A DNA stretch of 64,000 nucleotides from Pseudoscleropodium purum (GCA_963969395.1 OZ017805.1:1674001-1738000); one strand, 5' to 3'; shown: positions 51,436-62,558, numbered from the stretch's first letter. The notes: a model not told the origin generated them from the sequence alone. Translations and numbers: made by a program.

Positions 51436-52032
51436 GAGGAGCCTTCGCAGTTGCACCCCTTTTTACAAACTCGACCTTGAGCGCGCGTTGTAGAGTTTTT
51501 GCGTTTGTGTGCTGCAGGCTTTGATTCCGGTTGAGATCGGAGAGAGAACGTGAGGAACGGGACGTGCGGCTACGAGAGAGTGAAGTAGATTGGAGTGGGA
51601 ATGCCGCCGCTACGTAGGGTGAGACCAGCGAGTCCCTCTGGAGGCGAGGTGAAGCTCCGGAAAGTCATTCCGGTTATTCCCTCCATAGAGCCGGAGAAAT
51701 CTCAACTCATGGAGGACCTCACCTCTATGGGTTGCCTAGGGTTTTGTCGCAGCTTAAAATTTTGATTTTCTTAGTATACACCAAAATAGGAACGGAAACT
51801 AGTCATTAGCTAACCGGATCCGATTAGGTGGGGAAGGAAAACTCAGAATTAGCACGGAACGTGAAGTAGTGGGCTTCTTGGATCTAATCCGGTCAGGAGT
51901 AACTAACGACGGAAACGGAATGTAACACGGATTAGGTCTAGGACCGGATGATGATGATGAACCGGATTATGATGGTAAACCGGATTCATGATGACAAACC
52001 GGAAAGGGTCCAGGGACTATAAAAGGAGGAGG

Positions 52033-52604
52033 TGGATAAACTGAAGGCAACACTTTTTGCCTATTAGGAAGACGTGACGGCCGCCCGGGAGATGGCGGAA
52101 GAGACTCGGAAGATAGCCGAGCAGATCAAGGCGGTCCTGGGAGAGACCGGAACGGCAGCGGCCAAGGCGAAGCTCTTCGACGAGAAGATCCACGAAGAGA
52201 AGAAACTATCCGGTTCCCGGATGGTCCGGATTCTCGCGGACTTCGCCGAGCAGGTGGAGACGGCAATGGTAGAGGGGCGGAAGGCAGCGGACCGGATCGA
52301 GGAGAGCAGCCGGAAGCTGACGGGAGCGACGTGCGACAAAGGTATTCACCTTTCAGATATCTCACTACCGGACCTCTTTCCGGATGCAACTATGGCGAAG
52401 GACAGGAAGGATTGGACTCCTGAGTCCAAGAAGTCTACACGGACTGGGACTTCGGGCACGAGACCGGATATCACCATCGACCTGGAGTCTCCACCCGGAC
52501 CGAATCCTGCGGAGGGGGAACGGGTTCGGAATTTGAGTGAAGTCTTCGAGAAGCTAGTCCCGGAGGTCGGAAGCCCGACGATAGGATCTAGAGTTGTAGG
52601 GTAG
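52033..52604 (+). pseudogene. 3' fragment of the LTR ORF in A3
   Basis: This is only the coiled-coil and tail part of the family protein: VDKLKATLFAY, an in-frame TAG, then EDVTAAREMAEETRK to a VGSPTIGSRVVG end. The start codon and the N-terminal domain were lost in the deletion. The ATG at 52074 gives an open 176-codon remainder that lacks a leader. Confidence 0.7.
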
Positions 52605-52754
52605 ATAGGATTTTGATTTCAGTTAGGAGTAGGAGCGGATCCGGATCCGGATCCGGCTCAACAGTATTAGGTTAGACCGGAAATTAGATTAGGGTGGCGG
52701 CGGACCCCACGGGTTTTCCGCTCCTTTTTGTGCTTTTAGGGTTTTTACCCTTTG

Positions 52755-52762
52755 TATATAAA
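52755..52762 (+). promoter_or_regulatory. Second TATA box of LTR A3
   Basis: TATATAAA in the conserved context tatataaatcggttcctg, downstream of the ORF. This is the likely promoter for the retroelement transcript. Confidence 0.5.
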
Positions 52763-55480
52763 TCGGTTCCTGAGATGGGAACTGGGAGTTGTTCATTTTG
52801 CAAACTTCTTGTACTTTTCTATTCTTTTCATTGTATGTCTCTCTCCAGCGCGACAGGATTGTATGATGTGGAGTTAAGATAGTACGAGTTGGTTTGCAAG
52901 TGATTTCTCCCCTTGGTGTTTCTTTTCCGATCCTAGGTGCATGTGAGTAGGTACCGAAGAGTTGGGAGTGAACTTAGTTCCTCAGCACGTCTAGAGTTTG
53001 AGATTCCGGGTGAGAAAGCCGTTGTTAGGCTAGGCGGGTAGGGAGGGATTCCTTAGCTGCGCTAGAACTCCCGGGTAGGAAATCCGGTTGAGTGTCCGAT
53101 CTCCTGTGAGGTCTCACCACCCGTATGGGTAACGGAAGAACTTTAGTTGATGTTGGAACGGACGGGTGCACTTGTAACCACCTGTCTTCGCACGGATCGG
53201 AAGTAGCATCAAGGTCGTTGTAGTACGAGAGGGTCGAGTGTGGGGTCTTTGTGTGACCTACGACCCGGATTGCTATCTGGGTTGTTGTGAAGGACCAAAC
53301 CGGATCCGGATTAGCTTAGGAGTCTAGAAGGTAGGACAGTGGGTCTTCAGCCACTATAAGTCACGGAAGGAGTGGTGGGCCTACCACTCTCAAAATTAAG
53401 CGGCGACCCCTTTGATGGTGAAACAGAGGCAAAACCAAACTGGATAGGATTACGGGTACAGGATGACCATCCGGACCGGATTGGTCAGGACGGATTTCCA
53501 GGACCGGAAGTTGTGAGATCCTGGGATTTGGGTATTTGTACGGACCGGATAGTTAGTAGGACCGGAAGAAGGAGTAATCCGGTCTAAAGTTATCCGGTGT
53601 GGTGGTATTTCTGGTTCTAGATCTAGGACCGGAAAGTAAGATTGGCATACTGACTGAGCTTAACTGCTTAATAGAGCTAGATACTTCACAGGATCTCGTG
53701 GGTTCGATCTTTAGAGTCACTTAGTTATACTCTAGAGCGATTTTTGTGAGTATAATGGGGAATTGACCTGCCCTGTGCTGCGACAGGTTTGCAGAGAAAC
53801 CCTGGGGTTTTAGGGAGGAGAGAATGGTCAAGGAACTCCTCGGCAAACTGTCCAACCAGTTTGATAACACCGTGAGAGGATCCCCTAGCCGCTGGAACGA
53901 GGAACTGTGGAGAGGTGTTTATGGTTTCCGGGCAGGAGGGTTAGGAATGGCAAACCAGAAGGATGAGTTCGTCCGGGGCAAATTCTAGGGGGCCGTCAAT
54001 CCGAAGGACGGGTACGTGGTCGAGGATTGCGTGGATGACCGACATCGTCGGCTTCTGCAGTTCTTGGTTCCGGTCCTTCACCCGGAAAAACCGACAAGGG
54101 TGACGATCACCCTTGGCAACACCATTTTCGGTGCCCTAAGTGGTAACCGGAAAGTGAACTGGGCACGGATCATTTCCGATCTCGTGGCCCAGCTCATTAG
54201 TAGAGTTGGGAAGAAGAGGGCCAGTCCAGTGTGCCCTTACCTCTTCCACCTCTATCAGGAACACCAAGTCCTCACCGACGCGGAGGAGAAGGTGTGGAGG
54301 ACTCAAGAAGTCCTCCTAAAGTATGGGGAGTCGGAAACGGATGACGAGGCCCAGTTCGATTCCGGGTCAGACCGGGAGTCAAGCGAGGAAGAGGAGGAGC
54401 CGCCGATGCCGCCCATCAAGCGACAGAAGATGACGCCTCCCCACAAGTGCGGGACACCTCCCGGTCACGACAAACTGGCCCCGGAAGAAAGACCGGAAGT
54501 CGAGAAGACCGTTTCCGGGGAAGACGCGGAAGTGCAAGATCCGTTCAACGGCCTCATCAACCTCCTCTGCAACATCAGGGCGGATTGGGAGGTCAAGCGG
54601 AGAACGCTTTCGGAGATCGGGAAGTTGGTAGATGCACCACCGGACAGTCAGTTGGCGGAACGGGTGGCGGATTGCATCACTAATCCGGAAGAGACCCGGA
54701 AACAGGAAGCGGAGATCCGCCGGCTGCAGGAGGAAGTGGACACCCTGAAGGCAACCCTCTTTGCCTATCAGGAAGACGTGACCGCCACCCGGGAGATGGT
54801 GGAGGAGACTCGGAAGATAGCCGAGCAAATCAAGGCCACCCTGGGAGCGACCGGAACGGCCGCCACCAAAGCGAAGCTCTTCGACGAGAAGATGCACGAG
54901 GAGAAGAAACTATCCGGTTCCCGGGTGGTCCGGATTCTCACCGACTTTGCTGAGCAAGTGGAGACGGCGATGATAGAGGGGCGGAAGGCTGCGAACCGGA
55001 TTGAGGAAAGCAGCTGGAAGCTGACTGGAGCAATGTGCTCCAAGGGGATACACCTCTCGGACCTCTCGCTACCGGATTCCTTTCCGGATGCGACCATTCC
55101 GAAGGGTGGGAAGGATTGGACTTCCGAGTCCAGGAAGTCAACACGGACTGAGAATCCGGGCACGAGACCGGATATTACAATCGACCTGGAGTCTTCACCC
55201 GGATCCAACCCAGGCACCCCGGTTCCTAACCCTGTGGAGGGGGAACGGAACCGGAACTTGAATGAAGTCTTTGAGCAGCTGGATCCGCAGATTAGAAGCC
55301 CGACAGTAGGATCTAAGGTTGTAGAGTAGATAGGATTTTGATTTGAGTTAGGAGTAGGAGCGGATCCGGATCCGGATCCGGCTCAAAAGTATTAGGTTAG
55401 ACCGGAAGTTGAATTAGGGTGGCGGTGGACCCCCACGGGTTTTCCGCTCCGCTTTGTACTTTTAGGGTTTTTACATTTGG

Positions 55481-55488
55481 TATATAAA
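55481..55488 (+). promoter_or_regulatory. Second TATA box of LTR A2
   Basis: TATATAAA at the position matching those in LTRs A and A3, about 150 bases after the ORF stop. Confidence 0.5.
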
Positions 55489-57299
55489 TCGGTTCCTGCA
55501 ATGGGAACTGGGAGTCTTCATTTTGCAAATCTCTTGTGCCTTCCTCTTCTCCTTATTGTGTCTCTCTCTCCAACGCGATATGGTTGTATGATGTGGAGTT
55601 AGGATGGTGTGAGCCGGTTTGTGAGTGATTTCTCCCCTTGGTGTTTTCTTTTCCGATTCTATATGCATGTGAGTAGGTATTTAAGAGTTGGGAGTGAACT
55701 TAGTTCTTCAGCACTTCTAGAGTTCCAGGTTCCGGGTGAGAAAGCCGTTGTTAGGCTAGGCAGGTAGGGAGGGATTCCTTAGCTGCGCTAGAACTCCCGG
55801 GTGGGAAATCCGGTCGAGTATCCGATCTCCTGTGAGGTCTCACCACCCGTGTGGGTAAGCGGAAGAACTTTAGTTGATGTTGGAACGGACGGGTACACTT
55901 GTAACCACCTATCTTCGTACGGATCGGAAGTAGCATCAAGGTCGTTGTAGTATGAGAGGGTCGAGTGTGGGGTCTTTGTGTGACCTACAACCCGGATTTC
56001 TATCTGGGTTGTTGTGAAGGACCAAACCGGATCCGGATTAGCTTAGGAGTTTAGGAAGTAGGACAGTGGGTCTTCAGCCACTATAAGTCACAGAAGGAGT
56101 GGTGGGCCTACCACTCTCAAATGTAAGCGGCGACCCCTCTGATGGTGAAACAGAGGCAAAACCAAACCGGATAGGATTACGGATACATGATGACCATCCG
56201 GACCGGATTGGTCAGGACGGATTTCCAGGACCGGAAGTTGTAAAGATCCTGGGATTTGGATATTTGCACAGATCGGATAGTTAGTAGGATCGGAAGAAGG
56301 AGTAATCCGGTCTATAGTTATCCGGTGTGGTGGTATTTCTAGTTCTAGATCTAGGACCGGAAAGTAAGATTGGGATACTGACTGAGCTTAATTGCTTAAT
56401 AGAGCTAGATACTTCACAGGATCTCGTGGGTTCGATCTTTAGAGTCACTTAGTTATACTCTAGAGCGATTTTTGTGAGTATAATGGGGAATTTACTTGCC
56501 CTGTACTACGACAACATCCTTCAATACGGACCTTTTGAATCGTTGCATATCCACCTCTCATCGTTCTATCATCAACAGCAATCACGCGTGCTGTATCTAG
56601 AAGTGCTATGAGGTGCCGTTTGGTCCTTTCGGCTTCAGCAACTCCATCATTGCTTTTCCACCAAGCAATTGAACCAACTCGATTGTGCTTTTTGGCGAAT
56701 GGAGCACATCGTCCCCTAAATAAGTCCTCTTTCAGAATCACTTCTTCAAACTGGGCGTCATTGGGTCGATATTCCTTGCCATATTTAACCAAAATGACTT
56801 TTGAATTCCACAAAGCGTCATGAACCTTGTTCTCCAAACATTTGGTGAAGTACGTTTTATGCATTTCGTCATGCCACTTCGCCACATTCAATGCATCCAA
56901 CAACATTTATGTCATGTCTACCTTGAATTTAGACACACACTCCTCTTGATATCTGATGTACTTATTGTCTAAAGACAATGTTATTTTCGATTCATAAAAT
57001 TGAACGATGAGCTTGATCATGAATTTCTTGCATTCTTCCAAAGGACTTTGGCGAGCTACCTCCAAGTTTGATGGTCCCTCTCCATATTTTAGCTTCGCAA
57101 CCATCTTCATCCCGTTCAGCATCGTGACAAATGAAACTGATATCGATCAAATTTTTTAATTTAAAATTGAATTCACGCGCAAGTGTCCAAAAATTTGGCA
57201 ACAAGGGGGCCCCAATAAACCACTCTTGCCTTGCCTTGGAAAGGAGCCAATGGAGGATGAACCACCAAGCTCTCCACTCCAACTTGCTTTCACAAGGGG

Positions 57300-57610
57300 C
57301 AAAGCAAAAGTCACAATACGGATGGCCCGTCCGCCCCATCGGACGGGCCACGGCTGGCGGACGCATCGGCCATCCGCCTCCTCGAAACCCTACAGCCGCG
57401 TCCGCCCGATCGGACGGCCACGGGTGGACAAATGTGGCGTGCGCTCGATCCGACGGGCAGCAGCGGATGGTCCCAAACCATCCGCTTGATTGGACAGGCC
57501 GCGGGTGGCGGACACATCGGCCGTCCGCCTCCCCGAAACCCTCCAACCCCGTCTGCCCGATCGGACGGCCACGGGCGGACAAATCAAGCGTCCGCCCGAT
57601 CCGATTTATT
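57300..57610 (-). promoter_or_regulatory. GC-rich promoter block of the K2 kinase-like gene
   Basis: CpG-dense DNA in which a unit of about 150 bp is present about twice. On the minus strand each unit runs from a ccgtggccgtccgatcggg block through agggtttcg(a/g)ggaggcgga to ggccgatg and (t/c)gtccgcca. It sits upstream of the ATG at 57122. A degenerate ccgtattgtg occupies the TATA position of K1. The initiator region cttttgctttgccccttgt follows. Confidence 0.55.
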
Positions 57611-57614
57611 TTCC

Positions 57615-58199
57615 ATATTTGAAAATAGAATCTAAAGAAGAACCACTAATTGTCTAATTTGGGCATTTCTTCATACCAATAAGAAATCATTTTAGTTTTT
57701 AACAATCGTTGAATGAAAAATAAAAAAATTTCAAATCTTCAAATAATTCAATCTTTCATAAATTAATTAGAAATACATTTATATCATTTACGAGTTTCTA
57801 AATGTAATAAACACACAACAATAATTTCAAAATACACACCATGCTAGTACATATTTAACCTCGAATGCTGAATTCAGAAATAGACATAATATGGCTCTTA
57901 CAAAGTTACATTTCTTCTTCATATTTTTATTATTTATCAAAGTCACTTATAGCCTTATACATCAACACTATTATAAAATAATACAATGATGTCTTCAACA
58001 ATATGCTTGCCTACATACATACTTGGTGTACACTATTACACAATACTTTTTGAAAAAGTGAACAAAATTGTTGTTCAAAATTGTTCTATTCATTTAAAAT
58101 TTTGTAGTACTTCTACCAATTTAGTGCTCTATACTTGTCATGAGAGTAAAAATGAGAAAATCGAGCAAATACATGCTCACTATATACTTGCATGTATTT
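57615..58199. other. AT-rich spacer between the two K2 genes
   Basis: No gene is seen. It aligns with the DNA after K1 gene 1 (1500-1780) and is probably the 3' UTR and terminator of gene 1. Confidence 0.5.
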
Positions 58200-59462
58200 T
58201 TATTCGGAATTTGAATCGGACTCAAATTGTTGACTGGTGCCTCTTCTTTGTACTCCAATGAACGGACCACCTCTGTAGTTTCCGTGATATCCACTCGATG
58301 CACCTCCTTGTCTATAGCTTGAACCTGCAAAAGTAGGAGGAGGAACCGGAGTAGTAGGCTCTGATCCTCTTTCATTTGAAGCCCCATAATAAAAGGCCCC
58401 ATGATACCCATATGAATCACTTCTAGTTGATCCCAGATAGTCTTGGGCGCTTCGGTGAAGAGAGCAACTATACTGCGGGGTTACATGACTTCTTCCACTA
58501 CCTTCGGAGCCCACTTGAATTGGCGTCATATACTATGAACCAGATCCACTAGACCTACCATAGTGCGTGTTGCCATAGCTACCTTCTCCACCTTGAGAGC
58601 CAATTTCAGGGGGAGTGCCATAATGAGAACCAACTGCACTTGAACCACCATAATGCGTGGATCCATAGCTCTCTCTTCCACCTTCATATCTATTTTGAGC
58701 ATCGTAACTAGAGTATGAACCACCTCTTCCTTGTTCAGATTCTCGCGTTCCATGTTCACGTCCATAGGACCCACCATGCCTATTTTGCCGTCCACGATCT
58801 TGAAGGCTTCTACGTGTTGCCTCTTGCATTTGTTGTTCGAATTCAATTCGTTCTTGTTCTTCTACCCGCTCATGCCTAACTCCAAATGTGACAGGCGCTT
58901 GCATATCATCGTCATCATCGTCATCTATCCACGCATCTTCAGCATCTCGTAGAATAATTGAAGGTTGTTGTAGATAACCTTGATTGGACCACTCTGGCAT
59001 GCAATCGCTTGCGCCCCTCTACTATGTATCTATAACAGCATCTGTGCGCATATAGTTCTCCACATTGCGACTTGTAGTGGTACGCCAGTCCACGTCTTTG
59101 TGAAGTCCAATCTCTGCCCAAACCATTGCCATAATATTATAATTCATTATATTTGGTTTGGCGCTTTTAATGCCAAGAACTCGATGCACTTGTGTGTATC
59201 GTTGTTTGAAGTGCTTACTTTGGCACGTAGACATTTGTCCTTCCCAACGTGGCACTTGGTGCTTTACACGTTCACGTCGCCAAAGTTTTTGAATGTGAGT
59301 CATTTTCACATACTTCTTGCACATTGAGCAATCCCACACTCTTGTTGGTTCTTCTTCCCATCCCGGTTCACCCACGCACAATGGATCGGCCCAAGCATCC
59401 CAATCGAAAGATTGGGGTCTTCCCTTTCGACTACTTTTTTTGGGTTTTCTATCTTTCGGCAT
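58200..59462 (-). pseudogene. Cassette gene 1 of K2 (Cys/His-motif, UIM-like protein)
   Basis: One frame runs from ATG 59462 to 58200 (421 codons), broken only by adjacent TAG TAG at 59019-59024 and a TAG at 58530-58532. The N-terminal part (residues 1-146) holds a C-x7-H-x23-C-x3-H pattern: MCKKYVKMTH, then STCQSKHFKQR. Next comes an acidic run DDDDDDD, the UIM-like helix EFEQQMQEATRRSLQD (about residue 200), and a long Gly/Ser/Tyr-rich tail. The first stop is in the same place as one in K1, so it is old; it may be a true end, a readthrough site or inherited damage. No known family is recognised. The ATG was chosen because it matches MPKD of K1. Confidence 0.65.
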
Positions 59463-59639
59463 AATGAAGCCGAAGCAAAGAGAATGAAGCAATTAGAAAG
59501 CTTAAGAACCAAAATTTTGATTTAATCAATTAATTAAAAATTTTCAAGCGTGAACTTTGTGAAAATTTGTAACAATCTCACAACAACCGTTCACTCAAAG
59601 TGGAAGGGGCGCGCAGAGCTTCAAAAGCATTGGTCCGCC

Positions 59640-59957
59640 CACTCCAAAAGAGAATGATTGTTCGGAATGAGCCGTCCGCCTCCCCATATATATATATATA
59701 TATATGCGGATGCCCCAAGGCGAACGTCCAGATCATGCGGACCACATCAGTCCGCGTGTCAATCGGACGGCCATAACCGGGCGGACGGGTATCGGGGCGG
59801 ACAGGGCGGACTGGGCAGACGGACGACGAGGCGGATGGGTATCGGGGCGGACTCCGGATCGGGCGGACAGGGCGGACGGAGGACGGGCGGACGGATATCG
59901 CGGCGGACAGGGCTGACAAGGCGGACGCCGGATCGGGCGGATAGGGCGGACGGCTCA
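59640..59957 (-). promoter_or_regulatory. GC-rich repeat block and promoter of K2 gene 1
   Basis: A CpG-dense array built on GGCGGACAGGGCGGAC and GGTATCGGGGCGGAC-type units, about 9-18 bp. A core at about 59725-59785, containing ggccataaccgggcgg and tcagtccgcgtgtcaatcgg, is shared with MITE 1 and MITE 2. An (AT)n run at 59686-59705 takes the place where the TATA box stands in K1 and K3, about 225 bases before the ATG. Confidence 0.6.
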
Positions 59958-59960
59958 CCT

Positions 59961-59981
59961 TAAACCCTAAACCCTAAACCC
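59961..59981. repeat. Interstitial telomere-like motif
   Basis: Three units of TAAACCC (plant telomere type), directly beside the GC-rich block of K2. A related run in the opposite orientation lies at 62533-62558. Confidence 0.85.
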
Positions 59982-59994
59982 AATGAAGCAAATT

Positions 59995-60190
59995 GTTCTT
60001 TTTTCAAAATCTCACGGTATAGATGTTTAACCCCTAAAGTTCTTTTCACTAAAAGCACTTCAAAACTGCCATTAGTAGTACAAATACCAAGTCTTAGAAG
60101 AAAAATACTTTTGGGCATATGTAACCGTAGGATCTTGTAGTAAATTAGTTGGAAAAGATGTGGAAAAATTTTAGACAAATCCACCATTTG
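59995..60190 (-). repeat. Dispersed repeat, copy 2
   Basis: Reverse-complement counterpart of 36290-36475. The aligned blocks include gtagtaaa(t/c)tagtt and ccattagtagtacaaatacc. It lies immediately outside the K2 unit, so it is flanking DNA or part of a larger element. Confidence 0.6.
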
Positions 60191-62230
60191 GATTGTAAGA
60201 TATTAGGTATTGAATGTTTCATTTAAGGGGGCTACTCAATTATGTCTATTAATGAACAATAGGTAGGCTAACAAATTTAACTTAACATGTATTTTAATAT
60301 TTGTTGCAATTGTTTTAGGAATATTATAACATAACACTATTATAATATTCTTATAAATGATATAGTACTAAATCATTTCAAAATCAACAACATTTGAACA
60401 CAATTTGTCAATCTTGTCTTCCATACTCCTTTAATGATATATATATATATATATATATATACATACATAAAATATATTAGATAAATCAACATGAACAAAT
60501 CAATGATTATATATTTCATAGATTTATTCTTCATCAATCAAATAAGAGTGCATGTGCAAATATAGACAAAAATGGTTTCTCCATTTGTTCCCAAAAAATA
60601 GATAAACAAATAGAGATAGATATGAAGTGAATGTTACTTGGAGAATTGGAAAGAAAGAAATTGAAGTACTCAATTGCATTTTATTAAATTGAAAAATTGC
60701 ATGTGGATGGCATGAATTAATCTTCATAGATGCTAAACTCATACGAGTTGCATTTCAACATTTATGATTTATGCAATTGATTGAATTGAAAGCTCTTGTA
60801 ATTACATTTTCAAATTTTCAATTCAATCATTCAAATTTGCAAGGTAATTTATAATAGATTTATAACTTTAAATGTGAAAGCATTCAATGCCTTTATGCGT
60901 TTGTTCATCAATATATTAATTTTAAATAAATAATATATTCTTTTTATAACATATGCATAAACCATTGCATTAAAAAAAACAAAAACTAAGAGCCAAGCCA
61001 AATAGGCTGGTCAAATCAAGAGAACAAGAGAACAAGAGCCCTACGAGACAGAAAACAAAGGAAAATAAAGAAAATATCAAAAGGATTCAAAGGAAGGAGC
61101 AAGATGCATTCTTGCAAGACCGTAGAATACATAATGATTTCAAAATCCAAACACAAATATATTTTCTATTTCAATGAGAGCCAAAAATGAACTACCCTGC
61201 TCTCAAAGATTGTACAATGTACACGTTATAGAAAATGAACATATAACAGAAAGAGTAGAAGACATCATTTATCATGATTGAAAACTGAAATGATTTTTTC
61301 TTTCTATGTAGAATATTTTATGAAATGTAACAATGTATTTAATTATCATAGTAATTGGTAGAAATTTTTGTGCAATACATAGAAACATTTCATTCATGTG
61401 GAGTTTTTTCATTTATTTAGGATTAAAATTGAAGTATTATACTCTACAAAGTACAAACCAAAAACAATACCATATACCTAAGTTCAAAAGTTTGCAATTG
61501 TTTCGTGAATTCATTTTGAAAACTCAAACGAAAAAATATTTTATAATCAATATTTTGTTCATTTGAATCATATCAAAATTTGAATTCCGAATTCAATTCC
61601 TATTTATAATAGAAATTATGTTTGTCAATTTTTTAGATCTTTAAACAATGAATCCTCTTTTTTAAATTTAATATTTAAAAACATCTAAAATATGAATATT
61701 AGAATTACCCTTCAAAATAAATATAGCACATATATAAGTGTATAATGTATTCTACTCAAGCAACTCAAGTAATGAATTTTTCTATATTTTTAAAGAAAAA
61801 TATAGCCATACATGATTTGAAAGTTAAAATGTTGATTCTTTTTCTTTGTTTTCAAATCTAATCAAAATTTCATTAAAAAATATGAAAGACTCGATGTTCA
61901 TTTGAAGATCGTGATGCACTTCTAATTAAAAATCACAACCTTTCATTAAATATCATGAGGTTGAAATCCATTAAACTGTTATTCTAATTATGTATTGGGG
62001 CTTTTTTTTAAAATTTCATTTGCTTACAATGAAAAAGGAATTGACTATTTCTGCAAAACATTTGATTTCCTAATGAACTTTAAAAAAATGCCCACCATCT
62101 TTAGATTTGCTCAAAACCTATTTAGAAGGATAATATAAGTAAATAATCCAAACATATTGAACTTAACCACATTCCCCTCATTCGTAAAACAATTTAGGGG
62201 AGAAAAGAAAAGGTTTAAGGTATTTAGGGT
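60191..62230. other. AT-rich intergenic DNA, no gene seen
   Basis: It contains an (AT)n microsatellite at about 60436-60461. ORFs are short and without motifs. Confidence 0.6.
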
Positions 62231-62532
62231 CAGGATTGACGAATGTCAACGTCCGCCCCAAAATAGCATCCGTTTTCCGAACGTCCGGACGCTAGCGGAT
62301 GCAGCATCCCGATCGCTGTCGGAAAGCGGACGAGCGGGGCGGACGGACAGGGCGGACGGACGGGGACGGACGAGGCGGACGCCCAGATCGTGCAGACCAA
62401 ATTAGTCCGTCTGTCGATCGGACGGCCGTAATCGGGCGAACGGGGGACAGGTGGACGCTTCGTCCGCTGGGACGCGAATGTCAATGGACGCTGCGGACAC
62501 AGCGTCCGCGTCCGGACGTCGTGTCAACCCTG
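62231..62532 (-). mobile_element. hAT-type MITE 2 (302 bp)
   Basis: The ends are CAGGATTGAC and GTCAACCCTG, flanked by tttagggt (62223-62230) and attagggt (62533-62540), an 8-base duplication with one change. Read on the minus strand it aligns with MITE 1 over most of its length: cgtccggacgcggacgct near one end, and a ccccaaaatag-type block (MITE 1 actattttggggcgg) near the other. The interior has tandem GGCGGACGG units and the core shared with K2's promoter. No coding potential. Confidence 0.8.
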
Positions 62533-62558
62533 ATTAGGGTATAGGGTTTAGGGTTTAC
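62533..62558. repeat. Telomere-like motif beside MITE 2
   Basis: A degenerate run of TTTAGGG units (tagggtatagggtttagggt). MITE 2 appears to have inserted into this motif, since its target duplication is part of it. Confidence 0.7.

Larger units (their letters stand above)
51745..53785 (+). mobile_element. LTR A3: deleted A-family LTR inserted in A2
   Basis: It begins TGTCGCAGC and ends GCTGCGACA, flanked by ggttt at 51740-51744 and 53786-53790. It is 2041 bp. Compared with LTR A, the DNA from just after the first TATA box to the coiled-coil codons of the ORF is missing. The joint at about 52033 lies at a shared aggagga string, suggesting a deletion at short homology. The first TATA reads ctataaaagg here. 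Confidence 0.85.
51601..55329 (+). pseudogene. LTR-encoded coiled-coil protein of A2, split by LTR A3
   Basis: This is a homologue of the intact protein at 10369-12033. The first 48 codons (51601-51744, MPPLRRVRPASPS to MGCLGF) are followed by the LTR A3 insertion. The frame resumes at 53791 with AEKPWGFREERMV, and a single in-frame TAG at 53986-53988 replaces a lysine codon. From 54016 to 55329 the frame is open (437 codons) with the acidic Ser/Glu block, the coiled coil IRRLQEEVDTLKATL and SRVVRILTDFAEQVET. Apart from one insertion and one stop the gene is well kept, pointing to recent activity or recent selection. Confidence 0.75.
51174..56513 (+). mobile_element. LTR A2: A-family solo LTR inserted in the K2 kinase gene
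   Basis: It begins TGTCGCAGC and ends CTACGACA, with a perfect 5-base duplication acatc at 51169-51173 and 56514-56518. Removing one duplication joins the kinase codons exactly. Inside, in plus direction, are the TATA box, the LTR ORF from 51601, the (CCGGAT)n tract, the second TATA and the long tail. It is closely similar to LTR A. A second LTR of the same family lies within it at 51745-53785; without that, A2 is about 3.3 kb. Confidence 0.85.
50285..57122 (-). pseudogene. Kinase-like protein gene of K2, split by nested LTRs
   Basis: The gene starts MLNGMKMVAKLKYGEG at 57122. The N-terminal 170 residues are not recognised (LDNKYIRYQEEC, LWNSKVILVKYGKEY). A kinase-like domain follows: a Gly-rich strand RGGYATIQKVRI, the lysine site HWEFAAKKSI, a hinge-like YAYWWNGGTLRQML, a catalytic-loop position GHLHNNLSPDNILL and a metal-loop position VCDWGM. 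HRD therefore reads HNN and DFG reads DWG, so catalysis is doubtful. Three breaks are seen: a TAA at 56907-56909, the LTR insertion at the Cys codon after VRIEG, and a one-base deletion near 50950 relative to K1. The last ORF ends at 50285. Family and function are unknown beyond the kinase fold. Confidence 0.7.
49900..59990 (-). mobile_element. K2: second copy of the two-gene cassette
   Basis: In minus-strand order: GC-rich repeat block, gene 1 (59462-58200), spacer, GC-rich promoter block, gene 2 (57122-50285). The order and sequence match K1. Gene 2 is split by a 5.3-kb nested LTR insertion at 51174-56513. Outside that insertion the genes are only lightly damaged, so K2 is younger or better preserved than K1. 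Outer boundaries are not certain: the telomere-like motif at 59961-59981 and the MITE-like end at 49721 are the candidates. Confidence 0.55.

Noticed and set aside
54379..55217. Minus-strand ORFs of 149-172 aa
   Set aside because: Antisense readings of the LTR ORF at 51601-55329.
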